A program made the position numbers and the translations under genes. Shown here piece after piece: positions 59,161 through 64,000 of a stretch of 64,000 nt of DNA. The DNA lies in assembly GCF_016908775.1 (NCBI RefSeq), contig NZ_JAFBEP010000001.1:248001-312000 (forward strand). Reading direction: 5' to 3'. Below the pieces are notes generated by a model. It saw only the letters and a list, made by a program, of their open reading frames with translations, searched no databases and was not told where the DNA came from. Numbering within the stretch: the stretch's first letter is position 1; each line of letters begins with the position of its first letter. The DNA is from Defluviitalea raffinosedens. GTDB lineage: Bacteria > Bacillota > Clostridia > Lachnospirales > Defluviitaleaceae.

Positions 59161-60612
59161 CTATAGCATTGGAGACAAAAGCCTTGAAACCGACTCCTTG
59201 AATTTAATTCTAAATCCTCTTTTCTTGTATATTTCATAAGTAATTTCTTCACTGTCTTCTAAATCTCTCAGAAACTGTTCGTAAAGCCTGGTATTGACCT
59301 CTTCATCATATATAAATGCATTTACTTCAAAATTCAGCTTAAAACTTCTGATGTCGAAATTAGCCGTCCCTACGGTACTCACTAAATCATCCACCAAAAT
59401 CATTTTACTATGTATGAATCCTTTTTCATAAGTATAGCATTTAACTCCAGCCTGAAGCAGCTCTCCAACATAAGATAAGGATGCCCAATATACAAACATA
59501 TGATCAGGCTTATTGGGGATAATAATTCTTACATCCACTCCCGATAAGGCTGCTATTTTTAAAGCTTCCAATAAACTGTCGTCAGGAATAAGATAAGGGG
59601 TATGGATATATATTCTTTCCTTTGACAGGCTAATCATCTTTAAAAATCCGTTTCGTATGGAACTCCATTTAGAGTCAGGACCGCTGGAAACGATTTGAAT
59701 ACCCGTATTGCCATCGACATTTTTAGGAGGAAAATATTTTGATTCTATAATTTGGGGAGTTTTTGTACAGAAACGCCAATCCTGCAAGAACCTAAGTTCC
59801 AGACTGTCCACAGCAGTTCCCTGAATTCTTAGGTGCGTATCTCTCCAAAAACCCATTTTCTTTGATAACCCCAGATACTCCGTGCCAATATTAATGCCCC
59901 CTACATAGGCTTTCTGACCGTCGATAATACATATTTTACGATGGTTTCTATAGTTAACACGAAGATTGATATAAGGCAAAAAAGGCGGTAAGAAACAGCT
60001 GATTTCTCCTCCAGCTTCCAGCAAAGGCTTAAAAAAATCTTTTGGAAGCCAAATACATCCCATGCCATCATAGAGCAGCTTAACCTCCACTCCTTCTCTT
60101 GCTTTTTTGGCCAAAAGTTCAACAACCCTCTTGCCTAAAGAATCATTTCGAATAATATAATATTCTATATGGATAAAATCCTTTGCCGCTTCAATGTCCT
60201 CTATCATTTTCTCAAATTTGTCATAACCATTATAATAAATGTCCACAATATTATCCTGGGAATAAAGAGCATTGTGTCCTACCAGATGAAGATGTATAAT
60301 ATCTTTACACTTTTGAATATTGGGGTAATCATAGGCAATTTCCTTTTGGTGCAGCACTTTTTCCTGCCTGTGTACCATCCTGTGGATCTGGTCCTCTTCT
60401 TCTTTAAGCTCAAAGAGCTTCTTTTTTCTTAAATCCTGGCCTATAAATAAATATAATAAAAAGCCTAAAATAGGTACAAAAAACAGGATCATGAGCCACG
60501 CCCATGTAGAAGAAGGATTTCTTCTTTCAAAAAACACAATCAAAATCGCCAGTATGAAATTAATAAACAAAATATGATTGATAATCCAAAGAATTGTGTT
60601 TTCAATAGTCAT
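59161..60612 (-). CDS. cls: cardiolipin synthase
   Basis: 483 residues: two N-terminal membrane segments, then two phospholipase-D motifs, NHRKICIIDGQKAYVGG and HSKMILVDDLVSTVGTANFD (HxKx4D each). It condenses two phosphatidylglycerols into cardiolipin at the membrane. AGGGGGAAA precedes the ATG. It is convergent with plsC; both are phospholipid genes. Confidence 0.95.
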   Translation of the reverse strand: MTIENTILWIINHILFINFILAILIVFFERRNPSSTWAWLMILFFVPILGFLLYLFIGQDLRKKKLFELKEEEDQIHRMVHRQEKVLHQKEIAYDYPNIQKCKDIIHLHLVGHNALYSQDNIVDIYYNGYDKFEKMIEDIEAAKDFIHIEYYIIRNDSLGKRVVELLAKKAREGVEVKLLYDGMGCIWLPKDFFKPLLEAGGEISCFLPPFLPYINLRVNYRNHRKICIIDGQKAYVGGINIGTEYLGLSKKMGFWRDTHLRIQGTAVDSLELRFLQDWRFCTKTPQIIESKYFPPKNVDGNTGIQIVSSGPDSKWSSIRNGFLKMISLSKERIYIHTPYLIPDDSLLEALKIAALSGVDVRIIIPNKPDHMFVYWASLSYVGELLQAGVKCYTYEKGFIHSKMILVDDLVSTVGTANFDIRSFKLNFEVNAFIYDEEVNTRLYEQFLRDLEDSEEITYEIYKKRGFRIKFKESVSRLLSPML

Positions 60613-60787
60613 TTTCCCCCTCCTTTTATCACATATTATTATACCAAAACTTTGTATTTCCCAAATATTTTTCTAAGAAATTTCTATTTCATATTTTCAT
60701 ATTCAATGGTACAATGTAAAAAGGATATATTACATAATATTTTCTTGCTGCAATAAATGTGGCAGTAGAAACAAAGGAGGACAACGA

Positions 60788-61171
60788 GTGAATATTTGGC
60801 AAATCCTTTTGATCATTCTTGCAGTGTTGATTGCTTTGGGTGTAGTATTGTATTTTTTGGGAAAAAAAATGCAAACCAAAATGGACCAACAACAAAGCTT
60901 AATCAATCAACACAAAATGGTTACATCCATTCTTGTAATTGATAAGAAGAAAAGCAAAATTACTGATTCCAACTTGCCGAAAATGGTAATTGATCAATTT
61001 CCCAAGTGGTATCGTTTTCGTAAAATGCCTTTAGTAAAGGCGAAAGTAGGCCCTCAAATCACTACTTTTCTTTGTGATGAAAAAGTGTTTAAACAACTTC
61101 CAACTAAAAAAGTCGTTAAAGTGGAAATTGCAGGGCTCTATATCTTGTCCATTAAATCAGTTAAAAAATAA
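60788..61171 (+). CDS. conserved small membrane-anchored protein, unknown
   Basis: 127 residues starting at a GTG 7 nt after AAAGGAGG. One N-terminal membrane helix (about residues 5-24), then a charged body with IDKKKSKITDSNLPKMVIDQ and a compact C-terminal beta region (KVVKVEIAGLYILSIKSV). No known catalytic motif; I do not recognise the family by name. Confidence 0.7.
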   Translation: MNIWQILLIILAVLIALGVVLYFLGKKMQTKMDQQQSLINQHKMVTSILVIDKKKSKITDSNLPKMVIDQFPKWYRFRKMPLVKAKVGPQITTFLCDEKVFKQLPTKKVVKVEIAGLYILSIKSVKK

Positions 61172-61175
61172 ATTA

Positions 61176-61202
61176 AAATCCCTCCAGAAAATGGAGGGAT
61201 TT
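61176..61202. terminator. bidirectional terminator
   Basis: An 11-bp stem AAATCCCTCCA/TGGAGGGATTT with loop GAAAA, between convergent genes. Confidence 0.85.
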
Positions 61203-61203
61203 C

Positions 61204-61506
61204 TTATATTTCATAATCTACAACAGCTCTGCTTACTATATTGGCTCTTATGAAGGTTGCAACTTTTAAATGTTCGGGATGTTCTTGATATGTATCTAAA
61301 TCTTCTTTGCTTTTAAATTCGGAATATAATACCAAATCGTATGCCATATCACTGGGATTAAAATTAATGCCTACTTCGATGGAAACAATCTCTTTTATTT
61401 TGTCCTTTAAACCTTCTAAGCGAATTTTGGCTTCCTTCGCTATTTCTTCCTTGCTTCCAAAGTCCGAAGCTTCCTTTAATCTCCACATCACAATATGTTT
61501 AACCAT
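61204..61506 (-). CDS. Dabb (stress-responsive A/B barrel) domain protein
   Basis: 100 residues. Starts MVKHIVMWRLKEA and contains EIVSIEVGINFNP and YDLVLYSEFKSKEDLDTYQE with HPEHLKVATFI, the usual dimeric ferredoxin-like Dabb fold. Some relatives bind or modify small aromatic ligands; no role can be given here. Single-gene unit. Confidence 0.88.
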   Translation of the reverse strand: MVKHIVMWRLKEASDFGSKEEIAKEAKIRLEGLKDKIKEIVSIEVGINFNPSDMAYDLVLYSEFKSKEDLDTYQEHPEHLKVATFIRANIVSRAVVDYEI

Positions 61507-61596
61507 GTTCTTCCTCCTCTTCCCGCCTTTGTTTTAATGTTTTTTCCCATTATAATATTATTATCATATTTTTTCAACGATAAGGAGTATACTAAT

Positions 61597-61998
61597 ATGA
61601 ATTACAAAATCTACGTGGTTGGCAATAAAATCCAAAAATTTTACACTGACGGGATCAAAGAATATGTCAAAAGATTAAGCCGATACTGCAAACCAAGTTT
61701 AGTTCCCGTGAAAAATGAAGAAGATCTGCTAAAAAAACTTTCTCCAAAATCCTATAAAATCTTGATCGCTTCTTATGGCGCTCAACTCTCTTCCGAAGAA
61801 CTTGCATCTAAAATCAATCACCTTGGAGTGTCAGGAAAATCGGATATTGCCATAATTATAGGGTCCACGAAAGCAAATTATGATGAATGTCTTGCCATAA
61901 GCCCTATGGAAATGGACTTGGGGCTTACAGCTACTATATTATTTGAGCAAATATACCGTGCTTATCGTATTATAAACAATGAACCATATCATAAATAG
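61597..61998 (+). CDS. divergent RlmH-family (SPOUT) protein
   Basis: 133 residues against about 155 for typical RlmH, the 23S rRNA pseudouridine-1915 N3-methyltransferase. The C-terminal FEQIYRAYRIINNEPYHK is RlmH-like, and the ORF ends in the expected place. However, the glycine-rich SAM loop (normally GGxxG) reads IIGSTKANYDE. The conserved His/Pro stretch before the last helix is replaced by EMDLGLTATIL. Start is the MNYKIYVVGNK ATG with AAGGAG upstream; the longer frame overlaps other sequence. It may be a paralogue with altered function; a canonical RlmH may lie elsewhere. Confidence 0.8.
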   Translation: MNYKIYVVGNKIQKFYTDGIKEYVKRLSRYCKPSLVPVKNEEDLLKKLSPKSYKILIASYGAQLSSEELASKINHLGVSGKSDIAIIIGSTKANYDECLAISPMEMDLGLTATILFEQIYRAYRIINNEPYHK

Positions 61999-62022
61999 TT
62001 CTTTAAAAAAGGGGGTATTGGT

Positions 62023-62904
62023 TTGAAACACCCTAAGCTCAGCGTAATCATAAAAGATTTATACTGCAGATTTTATGATGATGAAGTTACGGCCTTAGGT
62101 GCACAACTTACATTTTACCTCGTATTGTCATTTTTCCCTTTTTTAATTTTTGTACTAAGCATCTTAAGCTATACTCCCATAACATTTGATTCTTTTCTTA
62201 TGAATCTGTCAGGTATCCTTCCTCATGAAGCATATTATGCGGTGTATCAAACGATTGAAGAAATTATGGCGGGAGGCAATCACACTCTTTTATCCCTTGG
62301 TATGATCACCACCCTCTGGAGTGCTTCCAACGGTGTTAATGCCCTCATAAGAGGCCTTAACAAAGCCTATGACGCAGAAGAGACCCGTTCGTTTTTAAGA
62401 ATTCGCGGGATTTCCTTATTCTTCACCCTTGTTATTGCGATTTCTATTCTGTTTTCTCTTGGGCTGATTGTTTTTGGAGAAACCATAGGGCGCTCTTTAT
62501 TCTCACATATGGGACTATCCCCCTGGTTTAAAACCTTATGGGGATTATTTCGCTATTTTATTATCATCATTACTCTGGTGCTTGTTTTAATGTGTGTTTA
62601 TCGTTATATGCCCAATCATCATCTTTCGTTTAAAGATGTGATTCCTGGAACATTGTTTTCTGCATTGATCTGGATAGTAATTTCATCTGTTTTTTCTGCT
62701 TATGTAAACAATTTTGGGAAGTTTAATATGATGTATGGAAGCATAGGAGGCATCATTGTTTTACTCCTTTGGTTGTATTTAAGCAGTATCGTCATACTCC
62801 TGGGCGGAGAACTAAATGGAACCCTGATATTTTTAAAGCAGGGGAAATCCAAACCATACTGCAAAAAGTTCGGATTCTCCCTGCCGTTTATGAGGCAAAA
62901 CTAA
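62023..62904 (+). CDS. YihY/virulence-factor BrkB-family membrane protein
   Basis: 293 residues, about six membrane helices. Typical motifs: ALGAQLTFYLVLSFFPFLIF, TTLWSASNGVNALIRGLNKA, PGTLFSALIWIVISSVFSAY and YGSIGGIIVLLLWLYLSS. Formerly misnamed RNase BN; role not established, possibly a transporter or flippase. It starts at a TTG with AAGGGGG upstream, 24 nt after the RlmH-like gene, so it is probably co-transcribed. It converges on the PTS EIIA gene with an 8-nt gap and no terminator between. Confidence 0.9.
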   Translation: MKHPKLSVIIKDLYCRFYDDEVTALGAQLTFYLVLSFFPFLIFVLSILSYTPITFDSFLMNLSGILPHEAYYAVYQTIEEIMAGGNHTLLSLGMITTLWSASNGVNALIRGLNKAYDAEETRSFLRIRGISLFFTLVIAISILFSLGLIVFGETIGRSLFSHMGLSPWFKTLWGLFRYFIIIITLVLVLMCVYRYMPNHHLSFKDVIPGTLFSALIWIVISSVFSAYVNNFGKFNMMYGSIGGIIVLLLWLYLSSIVILLGGELNGTLIFLKQGKSKPYCKKFGFSLPFMRQN

Positions 62905-62912
62905 AGGACTGT

Positions 62913-63398
62913 TTATCTTTTTATTTTGATCACCATGATATTGTCTTTACCTGCTTCTACAATGCCATTTTTCTTTTCCATTGCTTCTGTGATCTGAGGA
63001 TTTGTAATAATAATCGGGGTAATTGTGGATTTCCCTAACGACTTAATTGTTTCAAGATCCATTTCTATAAGTGGATCTCCTTCTTTGACTTCATCCCCTA
63101 CTGCTGCAATACGCCTGAAACCCTCGCCTTTTAATTTTACCGTATCAATTCCTAAATGAATCAAGATTTCCAGTCCTTCCTTAGTCTTCATAGCCACTGC
63201 ATGATTGGTATTAAAAATCTGGACAATGGTTCCGTTGCAGGGAGCAACGACCAAGCCATTATTGGGTTCAATAGCCACTCCATCTCCAACCATTTTTGCT
63301 GAAAACACTTCATCAGGAACCTCTGTAATATCCATCAGTTTTCCAGAAACCGGTGCAACGATATATACTTCAATACTTTTCTTTAAAAATCCAAACAT
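62913..63398 (-). CDS. stand-alone PTS glucose-type EIIA
   Basis: 161 residues, Crr-like fold: APVSGKLMDITEVPDEVFSA, NTNHAVAMKT and the phosphorylated His in ILIHLGIDTVKL. Transfers phosphate from HPr to EIIB. It lies downstream of a NagE-type EIICB gene that has no EIIA domain of its own in the part visible, so it probably serves that system. GGAGGGC site before the ATG. The leader contains a large inverted repeat. Confidence 0.93.
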   Translation of the reverse strand: MFGFLKKSIEVYIVAPVSGKLMDITEVPDEVFSAKMVGDGVAIEPNNGLVVAPCNGTIVQIFNTNHAVAMKTKEGLEILIHLGIDTVKLKGEGFRRIAAVGDEVKEGDPLIEMDLETIKSLGKSTITPIIITNPQITEAMEKKNGIVEAGKDNIMVIKIKR

Positions 63399-63428
63399 AA
63401 AAGCCCTCCTTTTAATGTGAAATGCTTA

Positions 63429-63490
63429 TTTATTTATGAATGCTTTTATATAAAATACCATTATAGTATATAAAAACATTCATAAATAAA
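63429..63490. repeat. 62-bp imperfect dyad upstream of the EIIA gene
   Basis: Outer arms TTTATTTATGAATG (63429-63442) and CATTCATAAATAAA (63477-63490) match perfectly; inner arms TTTTATATA and TATATAAAA continue the pairing with one extra base each side, around a 14-nt centre containing a TATAAT-like -10 on the minus strand. Operator or leader RNA structure. Confidence 0.6.
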
Positions 63491-63493
63491 CAT

Positions 63494-63533
63494 AAATCTC
63501 GTTACGGGAGAAGGGTCTCCCGTAACGAGATTT
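63494..63533 (-). terminator. 18-bp hairpin after the EIICB gene
   Basis: A perfect 18-bp stem (63494-63511 and 63516-63533) with a 4-nt loop; moderate T content afterwards on the minus strand. It separates the EIICB and EIIA genes. Confidence 0.8.
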
Positions 63534-63542
63534 TCCCTTTTC

Positions 63543-64000
63543 TTACAGAAGACGTTTTATTTCATTGGCAATAAGTTCTGCTTTTGTTCCTACAACTACC
63601 TGCAGATTCTTTTTATTGGGACGAAGTACACCAGTTGCGCCTAAAGCTTTAAGTTCTTCGTCTTTTATGATGCTGGCATCATTAACTGTAAGACGCAATC
63701 TCGTAATACAAGAATCTACTTCAACAATATTAGATTTGCCACCGAGCTTCTTAATATATTCTCTTGCCAAACCGGAAAGTCCCTTATCTGCAATCAGATC
63801 ATCTGCTTTTCCGCCTTCTTCATCCACTCTTCCCGGAGTTGGAAGATCCATTTTTTCAATAATAAATACAAACAAGAAATAGTAAATAATACCAAATACA
63901 ATTCCTACAGGAATAAGCAGCCATCCTTTGGTGGCAAGCCCCATATTTAAGAAATAGTCAATCGCACCTGCAGAGAATCCAAATCCGTGACGAATGCCCA
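63543..64000 (-). CDS. nagE: PTS N-acetylglucosamine/glucose-type EIICB, C-terminal part
   Basis: Runs off the right edge. The visible part starts in EIIC (HGFGFSAGAIDYFLNMGLAT, then a membrane segment) and continues through PTPGR into EIIB with the phosphorylated Cys in VEVDSCITRLRLTV. FSAGAIDYFLN is typical of the NagE group. It imports and phosphorylates an amino sugar or glucose. EIIA is absent, unlike E. coli NagE, and is encoded separately 144 nt downstream. Confidence 0.88.
   Translation of the reverse strand, partial: GIRHGFGFSAGAIDYFLNMGLATKGWLLIPVGIVFGIIYYFLFVFIIEKMDLPTPGRVDEEGGKADDLIADKGLSGLAREYIKKLGGKSNIVEVDSCITRLRLTVNDASIIKDEELKALGATGVLRPNKKNLQVVVGTKAELIANEIKRLL

Overview
The window reads as chromosome from an anaerobic, motile, spore-forming, low-GC Gram-positive bacterium of class Clostridia. 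Evidence: sporulation genes (spoIID, spoIIQ, spoIIID), a flagellar locus with a FliA/SigD-like promoter, rubrerythrin, S-layer-homology domains, Gram-positive riboswitches (S-box, T-box, cobalamin), and an ATP synthase whose c-subunit set resembles that of Acetobacterium woodii. The genus cannot be fixed from sequence alone. No rRNA, tRNA, CRISPR, prophage or intact transposon was seen.

Layout. (1) 1-8600, minus strand: recD2-comFC-yvyF, then flgM-flgN-flgK and the start of a second flgK, followed upstream by metK with an S-box leader and a small-multidrug-export-like gene. (2) 8576-16250, minus: the Bacillus-type block ywmB-murA / spoIID-spoIIQ-spoIIID / mbl-flhO-flhP-flgJ-like, cut into units by terminators. 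(3) 16265-24023, minus: complete F1Fo ATP synthase operon atpZ-I-B-E1-E2-F-H-A-G-D-C. It has a duplicated (two-hairpin) c1 subunit plus a normal c subunit, both with Na+-type ligands. (4) 24124-30315: mnaA, a plus-strand ACT-domain gene, a WecA/TagO-type transferase, comEB, then the ywlC-ywlE-rpiB-upp cluster. (5) 30466-33505: small single-gene units (Gly/Tyr-rich protein behind a SigK-like promoter, SDR, AIM24-family, Usp). (6) 33595-40825: a GH18/LysM spore-type glycosidase, a polar amino-acid ABC transporter, and a cobalamin-riboswitch-controlled corrinoid ABC transporter. (7) 40843-49509: chemoreceptor, rubrerythrin, HD-GYP protein, a Tyr-rich coat-like protein, glycogen phosphorylase and an M18 aminopeptidase. 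(8) 49523-56074: a frameshifted SLH surface protein, ileS with its T-box, and a 45-residue membrane peptide gene. (9) 56118-64000: pncB, a Thr/Asn-rich lipoprotein, plsC, cls, small conserved genes, a divergent RlmH, a YihY membrane protein, and a stand-alone PTS EIIA next to a NagE-type EIICB that runs off the window.

How it fits together. The atp-murA-spo-mbl-flh order and the ywl/upp cluster match the ancestral Firmicutes arrangement known from Bacillus subtilis, so most of the window is core chromosome. Accessory or lineage-specific content lies mainly in 30.5-36 kb, 44-46 kb and 49-58 kb (coat-like, surface and lipoprotein genes). The most distinctive points are the hybrid c-ring gene set, the spoIIID ribosome-binding site buried in a 13-bp stem that overlaps a SigE-like promoter, and an unassigned two-copy intergenic motif. 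Others are the broken S-layer gene and two coat-like genes sharing a SigK-like promoter architecture.

All motif calls are by eye; family names rest on recognised motifs and gene order, not on a database search.
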